DNA of 64,000 bases from CAVUAT01 sp963848045 (GTDB taxonomy: Bacteria > Actinomycetota > Thermoleophilia > Solirubrobacterales > 70-9): contig CAWKCC010000005.1 of NCBI GenBank assembly GCA_963848045.1, forward strand, positions 124,001 to 188,000, written 5' to 3'. The notes under the pieces were generated by a model, which was not told where the DNA came from, did not search any database, and worked only from the letters and a program-made list of their open reading frames with translations. The translations under genes were made by a program, and so were the position numbers. This document shows, one piece after another, positions 1 to 7,790 of this stretch (positions are counted from its first letter, which is position 1; the number at the start of each line of letters is the position of its first letter).

Positions 1-39
1 TTCTTGGCGGTCGTCGCCGCGGGGCTGAGGCGGGGCTAG
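1..39 (+). CDS. C-terminal end of an upstream gene (partial)
   Basis: An open frame from the window edge ends at a TAG at 37-39 and would encode FLAVVAAGLRRG. It stops just before the leuC Shine-Dalgarno sequence, as expected for a preceding gene in the same operon. Only 12 codons are visible, so neither the product nor the reality of the gene can be settled here. Confidence 0.35.
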   Translation, partial: FLAVVAAGLRRG

Positions 40-48
40 GAGGGCAGC

Positions 49-1434
49 ATGCCGAAGAGCCTGTTCGACAAGATCTGGGAAGAGCACGAGGTCGCCGATG
101 AGCTGATCTACATCGATCTGCACCTCGTGCACGAGGTCACCTCGCCGCAGGCCTTCGAGGGCCTGAGGCTGGCCGGGCGCCCCGTGCGCCGCCCCGACAA
201 GACGCTCGCCACCGCCGACCACAACGTCCCGACCGACGGCACGACTGCAGCCGCGCTGATCAAGGACTCGCTCTCGCGGGTGCAGGTGGAGGCGCTCGAG
301 GCGAACTGCGAGGAGTTCGGCATCCCCCTCTACTCGCTGGGCTCCGAGCGGCGCGGCATCGTGCACGTGATCGGCCCCGAGCTGGGCGTCACCCAGCCCG
401 GGATGACGATCGTCTGCGGCGACTCGCACACCTCGACCCACGGAGCCTTCGGGGCGCTCGCCTTCGGCATCGGGACCTCGGAGGTCGAGCATGTGCTCGC
501 CACCCAATGCCTGGTGCAGAGCCGCCCGAGCACGATGCGGATCAGCTACTCGGGCGCGCTCGGCTTCGGCGTCAGCTCCAAGGACCTGATCCTGGCCACG
601 ATCGGCCGCCTCGGCACCAGCGGCATGCAGGGTTACGTCGTCGAGTACGCGGGGCCGGCGATCGCAGCGCTGCCGATGGAGAGCCGGATGACGATCTGCA
701 ACATGACGATCGAGGGAGGTGGCCGGGCCGGGATGATCGCCCCCGACGAGACCACCTTCGAGTACGTCAGGGGTCGCCCAGGAGCGCCCGAGGACATCGA
801 CGGCGCGATCGAGCGCTGGGAGGGTCTGGCCACCGAGCCGGGCGCGAGCTTCGACCGGGAGATCGAGATCGACGCTGCGGGCCTCTCGCCGATGGTCACC
901 TGGGGCACGACGCCGGGAATGGTCGCCGAGGTCACCGATGCCGTGCCCGACCCGGAGGGGATGGAGTCGCCGGCCGACCGCGAGGCCGCCGAGCGGGCCC
1001 TGACCTACATGGACCTGAAGCCCGGCACGCCGATCACCGAGATCCCGCTGGAGCGCGTCTTCATCGGCTCCTGCACCAACTCGCGGATCTCGGACCTTCG
1101 CGAGGCGGCCGCGATCGTCGACGGGCGAAGGATCGCCCGCTCGCTGCGCGGCATGGTCGTCCCCGGCTCCCAGCTCGTCAAGGCGCAGGCCGAGGCGGAG
1201 GGCCTCGACGAGGTCTTCCGCTCGGCGGGATTCGAATGGCGCGAGTCCGGCTGCTCGGCCTGCCTGGGCATGAACCCCGACATCCTGCGGCCGGGTGAGC
1301 GCTGCGCCTCCACCTCGAATCGCAACTTCGAGGGCCGCCAGGGCGCCGGCGGGCGCACCCATCTGGTTAGCCCGAAGATGGCCGCCGCGGCGGCGGTCGA
1401 GGGCAGCTTCGTCGACATCCGGGCGTGGGCCTGA
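49..1434 (+). CDS. leuC: 3-isopropylmalate dehydratase large subunit
   Basis: LeuC (461 aa) pairs with LeuD to isomerise 2-isopropylmalate to 3-isopropylmalate in leucine synthesis, in the cytoplasm. The aconitase-type [4Fe-4S] ligands are visible: Cys342 in FIGSCTNSR, and Cys402 and Cys405 in SGCSACLGMNPD. The N-terminal VTSPQAFEGLR and CGDSHTSTHGAFG motifs are typical. The length fits the bacterial LeuC family. The ATG at 49 follows a strong ribosome-binding site (TAGGAGGG at 37-44). The stop shares a base with the leuD start (TGATG), so the two subunits are probably translationally coupled. Confidence 0.97.
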   Translation: MPKSLFDKIWEEHEVADELIYIDLHLVHEVTSPQAFEGLRLAGRPVRRPDKTLATADHNVPTDGTTAAALIKDSLSRVQVEALEANCEEFGIPLYSLGSERRGIVHVIGPELGVTQPGMTIVCGDSHTSTHGAFGALAFGIGTSEVEHVLATQCLVQSRPSTMRISYSGALGFGVSSKDLILATIGRLGTSGMQGYVVEYAGPAIAALPMESRMTICNMTIEGGGRAGMIAPDETTFEYVRGRPGAPEDIDGAIERWEGLATEPGASFDREIEIDAAGLSPMVTWGTTPGMVAEVTDAVPDPEGMESPADREAAERALTYMDLKPGTPITEIPLERVFIGSCTNSRISDLREAAAIVDGRRIARSLRGMVVPGSQLVKAQAEAEGLDEVFRSAGFEWRESGCSACLGMNPDILRPGERCASTSNRNFEGRQGAGGRTHLVSPKMAAAAAVEGSFVDIRAWA

Positions 1435-1997
1435 TGGACGCTTTCGAGATCGTCGAGGGCCAGGTCGCCGTGCTCGACCGCGCCGACGTGGATACCGACC
1501 AGATCATCCCCAAGCAGTTCCTGAAGCGGATCGAGCGAACCGGCTTCGGCGAGTTCCTGTTCTACGACTGGTTCCGCTCGGGAGAGCTCGAGCTCGCGCC
1601 GCATCCGATACTCGTCGCGGGCCGCAACTTCGGCTCGGGATCCTCGCGCGAGCACGCCGTCTGGGCGCTCAAGGACTTCGGCTTCGACGTCGTCATCGCT
1701 CCCAGCTTCTCGGACATCTTCTACTCCAACTGCACCAAGAACGGGCTGCTCCCGGTGATCCTGAGCGAGCAGGACTGCCGCGCCGTGGCGGGCTCGGGCG
1801 AGGCGAGGGTGGACCTCGACGATCAGACCGTCACCTGCGCCGCCGGCGTCCTGCAGTTCGAGATCGACGAGCAGATCAAGCATCGCCTGGTCAACGGCCT
1901 CGACGACGTCGCGATGACGCTCGAGCGCGCCGCGACGATCGACGCCTTCGAGGCTGCCGGCCGGGCCGACGCCGGCCCGCTCACCACCTCGCTGTGA
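1434..1997 (+). CDS. leuD: 3-isopropylmalate dehydratase small subunit
   Basis: LeuD (187 aa from the ATG at 1434) is the swivelling domain that completes the isopropylmalate isomerase active site of LeuC. Family motifs are present: VDTDQIIPKQFLKR near the N-terminus and GRNFGSGSSREHAVWAL with the substrate-binding GSGSSRE loop. A GTG at 1425 would add three residues, but the ATG at 1434 overlaps the leuC stop by one base and gives the usual N-terminus, MDAFEIVEG. The length is close to the usual bacterial LeuD. Confidence 0.96.
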   Translation: MDAFEIVEGQVAVLDRADVDTDQIIPKQFLKRIERTGFGEFLFYDWFRSGELELAPHPILVAGRNFGSGSSREHAVWALKDFGFDVVIAPSFSDIFYSNCTKNGLLPVILSEQDCRAVAGSGEARVDLDDQTVTCAAGVLQFEIDEQIKHRLVNGLDDVAMTLERAATIDAFEAAGRADAGPLTTSL

Positions 1998-2020
1998 GCG
2001 CCGACGCCGCCGCTGGCCCG

Positions 2021-2782
2021 ATGAACGCCGGCCCTCGGGATTGGGATGCCGAGACCTACGATCGCGTCTCCGATCCCCAGCTCGAGTGGGGGATGGAGGT
2101 GCTCGACCGCCTCGAGTTGACCGGAGACGAGTTCGTGCTCGACGCTGGTTGCGGCTCCGGCCGCGTCACCGCCAAGCTGCTCGAGCGCCTGCCGCGGGGG
2201 CGCGTGCTGGCCGTGGACGGCTCCTCCTCGATGCTCGCCAAGGCGCGCGAAGCTCTGGGCGAGCGCGTCGCCTACCTGCACTCGGACCTCTCCGAGCTCC
2301 GCCTGGAGGAGCCAGTCGATGTGCTCTTCTCGACAGCGACCTTCCACTGGATTCCCGATCACGGCCGCCTCTTCACCCGGCTTCACGAGGCGCTGGTACC
2401 CGGCGGCAGGCTGCACGCCCAGTGCGGAGGCGCCGGGAACGTCGCCCGCCACGCCGAGGCGATCGCTGCGGTCGCGAGCCGCACCGACTACGCGCCGCAC
2501 TTCGAGCAGATGAAGGTGATCTGGAACTTCGCCGGGCCGGAGGAGACCGAGGAACGCCTGGTTCGCGCGGGCTTCGTCGACGCCAACTGCTGGCTCGAGC
2601 CCAAGTCGATCACGCCCGAGCACCCGCGCGAGTTCCTGCGCACGGTGACGCTGGGCCCCCACCTGGCCCAGCTTCCCGAGCAGCTGCGCGACTCCTTCGT
2701 CGACGCGGTGGCCGCCGAGATGCCCGAACCGCTGAGGCTCGACTACGTCCGACTCAACATCGAGGCGAGCTCACCCCGATGA
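2021..2782 (+). CDS. Class I SAM methyltransferase, trans-aconitate methyltransferase-like
   Basis: A predicted S-adenosylmethionine-dependent methyltransferase of 253 aa. Motif I is FVLDAGCGSGRVT, followed by VLAVDGSSSMLAKA (motif II) and VLFSTATFHWIPDHGRLF, which matches the substrate-side signature of the Tam family (compare the QWLPDH motif of E. coli Tam). It lies inside the leu operon: its stop overlaps the leuB ATG by four bases. A GTG at 1994 overlapping the leuD stop (GTGA) is an alternative start adding nine residues. The family assignment is fairly sure, the substrate is not. A carboxyl-methylating enzyme acting on 3-isopropylmalate or a related acid is suggested by position and by yeast Tmt1, which methylates 3-isopropylmalate. 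Confidence 0.8.
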   Translation: MNAGPRDWDAETYDRVSDPQLEWGMEVLDRLELTGDEFVLDAGCGSGRVTAKLLERLPRGRVLAVDGSSSMLAKAREALGERVAYLHSDLSELRLEEPVDVLFSTATFHWIPDHGRLFTRLHEALVPGGRLHAQCGGAGNVARHAEAIAAVASRTDYAPHFEQMKVIWNFAGPEETEERLVRAGFVDANCWLEPKSITPEHPREFLRTVTLGPHLAQLPEQLRDSFVDAVAAEMPEPLRLDYVRLNIEASSPR

Positions 2783-3843
2783 GCGAGGTCGTGTTGCTGG
2801 CCGGGGACGGGATCGGGCCCGAGATCGGAGCGGCCGCGAGGCGGCTGCTCGGCGAGCTGGGCGGCGTCGAGGTCACCGAGCACCTGATCGGGGGCGCCTC
2901 AATCGACGAGCACGGAACCGCGCTGCACGACGACGTGCTGACCGCCTGCCGGGCGGCAGACGGGGTGCTGCTCTGCGCGGTCGGCGGGCCCAAGTGGGAC
3001 ACGACCGACCCCGCCGCCCCGCGCCCCGAGCAGGGACTGCTCGGCCTGCGCAAGGGGCTGGGGCTGTTCGCCAACCTGCGTCCAGTGCGGCCAAGCGCCG
3101 CGCTGCTCGACGCCAGCCCGCTGAAGCGAGACCGCATCGAGGGCACCGACCTGCTGGTCGTGCGAGAGCTGACCGGCGGCATCTACTTCGGCGACTCGGG
3201 CCGCGACGGCGACAGCGCCCACGACGACTGCGCCTACACGGTGGGGGAGATCGAGCGGATCACGCGGGTCGCCTTCACGGCAGCCTCCAGCCGGGCGGGC
3301 GCCGAGTCCGGCACCGCCAAGGTCACCTCGGTGGACAAGGCGAACGTGCTCGAGACCTCGCGGCTGTGGCGCGAGACGGTCGAGCGAGTCGCGGCCGATG
3401 AGTTCCTGGAGATCGGCCTGGAGCACCTGCTGGTCGACAACGCCGCGATGCAGCTCGTCTCGCGCCCCGCCGACTTCGACGTGATCCTGACCGAGAACCT
3501 GTTCGGCGACATCCTCAGCGACGAGGCGGCGATGCTGACCGGGTCCCTGGGGATGCTGCCCTCCGCCAGCCTCGGTGGGGACGGTCCCGGCCTGTTCGAG
3601 CCGGTTCACGGCTCCGCCCCGGACATCGCCGGCCAGGGCAAGGCCAATCCGCTGGCCACCTTCCTCTCGGTTGCGATGATGCTGCGCTACGGACTCGGCC
3701 GTGCCAAGGATGCCGACCGGGTCGAAGCGGCCGTCGAGGCGGCGCTCCAGCAGGGCCTGCGCACCCCCGACCTGGCCCCCGGCGATGGCGCACGCGAGGT
3801 CGGCACCGGGGAGATGGCCGACGCCGTGCTCGCCGCGCTTTGA
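2779..3843 (+). CDS. leuB: 3-isopropylmalate dehydrogenase
   Basis: LeuB (354 aa) oxidatively decarboxylates 3-isopropylmalate to 2-oxoisocaproate using NAD. Visible motifs are LLAGDGIGPEI at the N-terminus, the substrate loop VVRELTGGIYFG, the catalytic Lys in TSVDKANVLETSRLW, the metal-binding TENLFGDILSDEAAML and the nucleotide-binding EPVHGSAPDIAGQGKANP. The ATG at 2779 overlaps the methyltransferase stop (ATGA). The next gene, ilvE, carries out the following transamination step. It is distinct from the shorter, more divergent dehydrogenase homologue at 29068-30138. Confidence 0.97.
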   Translation: MSEVVLLAGDGIGPEIGAAARRLLGELGGVEVTEHLIGGASIDEHGTALHDDVLTACRAADGVLLCAVGGPKWDTTDPAAPRPEQGLLGLRKGLGLFANLRPVRPSAALLDASPLKRDRIEGTDLLVVRELTGGIYFGDSGRDGDSAHDDCAYTVGEIERITRVAFTAASSRAGAESGTAKVTSVDKANVLETSRLWRETVERVAADEFLEIGLEHLLVDNAAMQLVSRPADFDVILTENLFGDILSDEAAMLTGSLGMLPSASLGGDGPGLFEPVHGSAPDIAGQGKANPLATFLSVAMMLRYGLGRAKDADRVEAAVEAALQQGLRTPDLAPGDGAREVGTGEMADAVLAAL

Positions 3844-3851
3844 GGCTCGGT

Positions 3852-3857
3852 TACTCT
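3852..3857 (+). promoter_or_regulatory. -10 hexamer of a probable leaderless ilvE promoter
   Basis: TACTCT lies 8 bases before the ilvE ATG and no Shine-Dalgarno sequence is present between them. It may allow ilvE to be transcribed independently of leuB. Confidence 0.5.
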
Positions 3858-3865
3858 TCACCGCC

Positions 3866-4870
3866 ATGGAGAAGGTCGAGCTGATCTGGAAGAACGGCGA
3901 GTTCGTCCCCTGGGATGAGGCCAACGTCCACGTGCTCAGCCACGGGCTGCATTACGGCACGGGCGTCTTTGAGGGCGTCCGCTGCTACGACACAGAGGCG
4001 AAGGGCCCCGCGATCTTCAGACACGACGACCATCTCGAGCGTCTGGCGACTTCGGCCGAGCTCTACCACATGCCGCTTCCCTACTCGCTCGAGCAGATCG
4101 GCGAGGCGACCAGGGAGCTGATCCGCCGCAACGGGCTTCGCTCCTGCTACATCCGGCCGCTCGCCTTCCGCGGCTACGGCGAAATGGGCCTCTACGCGCA
4201 GAGCGCGCCGATCGACTTGATCGTTGCGGTCTGGCCGTGGGGTGCCTACCTGGGCGAGGAGGGAAAGCAGCAGGGCATTCGCGCCAAGGTCTCCTCCTGG
4301 CGACGGATCTCGCCCGCCGGCCTGATCCCGCACGCCAAGGCATCCGGCCAGTACCTGAACTCGATCCTCGCCAAGACCGAGTCCGCCAACGCCGGCTACG
4401 ACGAGGCCGTCCTGCTCGACGAGCGCGGTTTTGTCTGCGAGGGGTCGGGAGAGAACATCTTCGTGGTCGCCGGCGGCCAGATCGCGACGCCGCCTCACGT
4501 CGCCTCGATCCTGGACGGAATCAGCCGCAAGTCGGTGATGCAGATCGCCGAGGACCTCGGCTACCCGGTGATCGAACGGGACATCGCCCGCGCCGAGCTC
4601 TACACGGCCGACGAGATCTTTCTCACCGGCACAGCCGCCGAGCTCGTGCCGATGCGCGAGATCGACGACCACTATCTCGGTCAGCCCGGCGAGATCACCC
4701 GCGCGGTCCAGGCCAAATTCGAGGACGCGCTGCACGGGCGCGCCGAGGAGTACCTCGAGTGGCTGGATCCCGTGGGCGAGCCGACGGGCGACGCGCCGCC
4801 CGAGCCCCTGCCGAGCGAGGTCGAGGCCGAGGAGATCGGCGAGCCATCGCCGGACAGGCTGCCCTCATGA
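3866..4870 (+). CDS. ilvE: Branched-chain amino acid aminotransferase
   Basis: A fold-type IV PLP aminotransferase (334 aa) that transfers the amino group from glutamate to the keto acids of Leu, Ile and Val. Signature features are HGLHYGTGVFEGVRCYD, the PLP Lys in PHAKASGQYLNSILAK, EGSGENIF, ILDGISR and FLTGTAAELVPM. The last ~35 residues form an acidic, Pro-rich extension not needed for the fold. The start at 3866 is supported by the typical N-terminus MEKVELIWKNGEFVPW and by the -10 element 8 bases upstream. It completes the leucine branch encoded by leuCDB and serves the isoleucine route fed by cimA. Confidence 0.94.
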   Translation: MEKVELIWKNGEFVPWDEANVHVLSHGLHYGTGVFEGVRCYDTEAKGPAIFRHDDHLERLATSAELYHMPLPYSLEQIGEATRELIRRNGLRSCYIRPLAFRGYGEMGLYAQSAPIDLIVAVWPWGAYLGEEGKQQGIRAKVSSWRRISPAGLIPHAKASGQYLNSILAKTESANAGYDEAVLLDERGFVCEGSGENIFVVAGGQIATPPHVASILDGISRKSVMQIAEDLGYPVIERDIARAELYTADEIFLTGTAAELVPMREIDDHYLGQPGEITRAVQAKFEDALHGRAEEYLEWLDPVGEPTGDAPPEPLPSEVEAEEIGEPSPDRLPS

Positions 4871-4938
4871 CGTCCGCGCTGACGGCCGCTTCGGTCAGTC
4901 GCACCGGCGAGCGAATTACGGGCGCCGCGACCGCCTAG
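4867..4938 (+). other. Possible 23-codon leader ORF before cimA
   Basis: An ATG overlapping the ilvE stop by four bases opens a 23-codon frame (MTSALTAASVSRTGERITGA...) ending in TAG at 4936. It is not enriched in Leu, Ile or Val codons, so it is not a classical branched-chain attenuation peptide. It could be spurious. Confidence 0.2.
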
Positions 4939-4973
4939 CGCGGTCGGTGGGCGGCGTCACGCACCGCCCCGCA

Positions 4974-5018
4974 GTGCCCCGGCCCCCGGACTGAAACGGG
5001 GAAGCCGCCCCGGGGCAC
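4974..5018 (+). promoter_or_regulatory. Inverted repeat in the cimA 5' region
   Basis: A perfect 9-base inverted repeat, GTGCCCCGG (4974-4982) and CCGGGGCAC (5010-5018), brackets a GC-rich loop about 35 bases before the cimA ATG. There is no T-run, so it is not an intrinsic terminator. It could be a structured leader or part of a regulatory switch for cimA. Confidence 0.35.
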
Positions 5019-5052
5019 CGGTGCCCGTACCCTCACTTTCGAAAGGATCTCG

Positions 5053-6657
5053 ATGATGCGACAGGTGAAGCTCTACGACACGACGTTGCGCGACGGCATG
5101 CAGGGACAGGGCATGTCGCTCTCGGCCCAGGAGAGGGTGCGGGTGGTGGGCAAGCTCGACGAGCTGGGCGTCCAGCTGATCGAGGCCGGCTTCCCCGGCT
5201 CCAACCCCAAGGAGCTGGAGCTGTTCGAGATGCTCTCCGAGCTCGAGCTCCAAGAGGCCGTTGTCTGCGCCTTCGGAATGACCCGTCGCCGCGACGTGGA
5301 AGCGGCCGAGGACGAGGGTCTCCGGGTCCTCGCCTCCTGCTTTGCGCCCGTGGTGACCCTGGTCGGCAAGAGCTGGAAGCTTCACCTCGAGAAGGTGATC
5401 AAGGTCAGCCCGGATCAGAACCTCGCGATGATCGCCGAGTCGGTCGCCTTCCTGCGCGAGGCCGGCAAGCGCGTCATCTACGACGCCGAGCACTTCTTCG
5501 ACGGCCATCGGGATGATCCGGGCTACGCGCTGGAGTGCGTACGGGCCGCCGCGGGGGCCGGCGCCGAGAACGTGACGCTCTGCGACACCAACGGCTCCAG
5601 CCTGCCGGCGCAGGTCGCCGAGGCGACCCGCGCGGTGGTCGCCGAGTTCGACGACCTCGAGATCGGGATCCACGCGCACAACGACCTCGAGTGCGGCGTC
5701 GCCAACTCGCTCGCCGCGGTGCAGGAGGGGGCCGTGCTGGTGCAGGGCACGATCAACGGCATCGGCGAGCGCACCGGCAACGCCAACCTCACCTCGATCC
5801 TGCCGGATCTGCAGCTGAAGCTCGGATATTCGGTGGTCTCAGACGAGCGGCTGGCCCGGCTCACCGAGACGGCGCATTTCGTCGACGAGCTGCTCAACCT
5901 CACCCCGCATCCCGACCAGCCCTACGTCGGGCGCAACGCGTTCGCCCACAAGGGAGGCATGCACGTCGCCGGGGTCAACGCCGACGCCCGCAGCTTCGAG
6001 CACATGGAACCGGAGCTGGTCGGCAATCGGCGCGAGCTGGTCGTCTCCGAGCTCTCGGGCAAGGGCACGGTGCTCAGCCGCGCGGAGCAGGCGGGCCTCG
6101 AGCTCGACGGCGAGCAGGCGGAGCAGGCGCTGAAGGCGCTGAAGGAACGGGAGCACCGCGGCTATCACTACGAGGCGGCCGATGCCTCCTTCGAGTTGCT
6201 GCTGCGCCGCGAGGCCGGTTCGTATGAGCCGCTGTTCAGGCTCGAGAGCTTTCGCGTGCTCACGGAGAAGCGGGAGGACGGCAAGGTGCAGACCGAGGCG
6301 ACGATCAAGGTCTGGGTCGGCGGGGAGCGCTTCGTGCGAACCGCGGAGGGCAACGGACCCGTCAACGCCCTCGACCGCGCGCTGCGCGAGGCGATCATCG
6401 GCCTTCACCCAGAGCTTTCCGAGATCGAGCTGACCAACTACAAGGTGAGGATTCTCGACGAGCACCACGGAACCGGCGCCGTCACCCGGGTCCTGCTCGA
6501 CTCCTCCGACGGCGAGCGTGACTGGGGCTCGATCGGCGTCTCGGAGAACATCATCGAGGCCTCCTGGGAGGCGCTCGTGGACTCGCTCGAGTACGCCTTT
6601 CAGCCCAGTCCCCGGGGCGCGCAGAGTGAAAGCGCAGATACCGCTCGCGCGACCTGA
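5053..6657 (+). CDS. cimA: (R)-citramalate synthase
   Basis: CimA (534 aa) condenses acetyl-CoA with pyruvate to (R)-citramalate, the threonine-independent route to 2-oxobutyrate and isoleucine. The LeuA-type TIM barrel starts with VKLYDTTLRDGMQGQGMS (metal and substrate residues) and has GIHAHNDLECGVANS and TINGIGERTGNANL. A C-terminal LeuA dimer/allosteric domain follows from about residue 400. N-terminal details such as GSNPKELELF fit the CimA branch rather than leucine LeuA. GAAAGGA at 5041-5047 is the ribosome-binding site; ATG codons at 5053 and 5056 are both possible. LeuC, LeuD and LeuB can also process citramalate, which fits the co-location. No leuA is visible in the window. Confidence 0.92.
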   Translation: MMRQVKLYDTTLRDGMQGQGMSLSAQERVRVVGKLDELGVQLIEAGFPGSNPKELELFEMLSELELQEAVVCAFGMTRRRDVEAAEDEGLRVLASCFAPVVTLVGKSWKLHLEKVIKVSPDQNLAMIAESVAFLREAGKRVIYDAEHFFDGHRDDPGYALECVRAAAGAGAENVTLCDTNGSSLPAQVAEATRAVVAEFDDLEIGIHAHNDLECGVANSLAAVQEGAVLVQGTINGIGERTGNANLTSILPDLQLKLGYSVVSDERLARLTETAHFVDELLNLTPHPDQPYVGRNAFAHKGGMHVAGVNADARSFEHMEPELVGNRRELVVSELSGKGTVLSRAEQAGLELDGEQAEQALKALKEREHRGYHYEAADASFELLLRREAGSYEPLFRLESFRVLTEKREDGKVQTEATIKVWVGGERFVRTAEGNGPVNALDRALREAIIGLHPELSEIELTNYKVRILDEHHGTGAVTRVLLDSSDGERDWGSIGVSENIIEASWEALVDSLEYAFQPSPRGAQSESADTARAT

Positions 6658-7780
6658 GCTGGGCGAGCGCGAGGAGCAGCTCGTCCTGGACGTGCTGCGC
6701 TCGGGCCAGCTCTCGCTCGGCCCCCGGCTCGAGGAATTCGAGACGGTGTTCGCGCGCTGGCTCGGCAGCGATGACGCCGTGGCCGTATCCAACGGCACCG
6801 CCGGGCTTCACCTCGGGGTGCGAGCCCTCGGCTGGGGCGAGGGCGACGAGGTCCTGACGACGCCGCTCAGCTTCGTCGCCTCCGCGAACTGCCTGCTCTA
6901 CGAGGGTGCGATACCGACCTTCTGCGACATCGACCCCGTGACGCTCAACATCGATCCCGCGGCGGCCGCGGCCGCGACCGGCGAGCGCACCGCGGGGATC
7001 CTGCCGGTGCACATCTTCGGATACCCGGCCGACCTGCCCGCGCTCGAGCGCCTCGCCGACGCCCGCGCCCTGCCGATCCTCGAGGACGCTTGCCAGGCCC
7101 TCGGCGCCGTCGACGCCGAGGGCCGCGCGATCGGAACGGCCGGGCACCTCGCCAGCTTCGCCTTCTATGCCAACAAGCAGATGACCACCGGGGAGGGGGG
7201 AGTGCTGATTCCGGCCGGAGACGAGATGGCTGAGCTGCTTCGCAGCGAGCGCAACCAGGGACGCTCGGCCGACATGTCCGAGATCGACCACGTACGCATC
7301 GGCTTCAACTACCGGCTGACCGAGGTTCAGGCCGCGATCGGGATCGCCCAGGTCGAGCGCCTGGACGGGATGCTCGCGGCCCGCGCCGAGCTCGCGGCCG
7401 CCTACACGGAGCGGCTGGCCGCCGCCGGCGGCGCGGCGGCCGGCGAGGGCGACCCGGAAGGGCTCGTGTTGCCCTGCGCCGACCGCGGCGACGAGCGGCG
7501 CAGCTGGTTCGTCTACACGGTCCAGCTGCCGGAGGAGGCCGACCGCGAATCGGTGATCAGGGCCCTCGCGGCCGAGGGCATCCAGTCGAAGGCGTATCTG
7601 CCCTGCATCCACACGATGCCGCCCTATCGCGAACGCTTCGGGTTCAAGGGCGGCGAGTTTCCGGTCGCCGAGGCGGTCGCGGCGCGCTCGCTGGCGCTCC
7701 CCTTTTTCACGGCGATGGACCCAGCGCAGGTGGACCGGGTCTGCACGGCGCTCGCCGGCGCCCTCGGCGTCGCTGCCTAG
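6626..7780 (+). CDS. DegT/DnrJ/EryC1/StrS-family PLP aminotransferase
   Basis: A 384-aa fold-type I sugar-aminotransferase-like protein. It has AVSNGTAGLHLGVRALGWG (phosphate-binding region), LPVHIFGYPADLPALERLA, EDACQALGA (PLP-contacting Asp) and the Schiff-base Lys in FAFYANKQMTTGEGG. Such enzymes usually transaminate nucleotide-linked keto-sugars for cell-surface glycans or antibiotics. No sugar-nucleotide genes are adjacent, so the substrate is unknown. The GTG at 6626 overlaps the end of cimA by 32 bases and gives the normal N-terminus (KAQIPLARPELGEREEQ). The stop TAG forms part of the predicted argH -10 hexamer. Confidence 0.85.
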   Translation: MKAQIPLARPELGEREEQLVLDVLRSGQLSLGPRLEEFETVFARWLGSDDAVAVSNGTAGLHLGVRALGWGEGDEVLTTPLSFVASANCLLYEGAIPTFCDIDPVTLNIDPAAAAAATGERTAGILPVHIFGYPADLPALERLADARALPILEDACQALGAVDAEGRAIGTAGHLASFAFYANKQMTTGEGGVLIPAGDEMAELLRSERNQGRSADMSEIDHVRIGFNYRLTEVQAAIGIAQVERLDGMLAARAELAAAYTERLAAAGGAAAGEGDPEGLVLPCADRGDERRSWFVYTVQLPEEADRESVIRALAAEGIQSKAYLPCIHTMPPYRERFGFKGGEFPVAEAVAARSLALPFFTAMDPAQVDRVCTALAGALGVAA

Positions 7781-7783
7781 ACT
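7778..7783 (+). promoter_or_regulatory. -10 hexamer of a probable leaderless argH promoter
   Basis: TAGACT, whose first three bases are the stop codon of the preceding gene, lies 7 bases before the argH ATG. No ribosome-binding site is seen. Confidence 0.5.
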
Positions 7784-7790
7784 GGCCCCG

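Noticed and set aside
4867..4938. Classical branched-chain leader peptide
   Set aside because: The 23 codons include only one Leu, one Ile and one Val and no clustered control codons.
4974..5018. Intrinsic terminator before cimA
   Set aside because: No T-tract follows the stem, and a ribosome-binding site and cimA start come shortly after.
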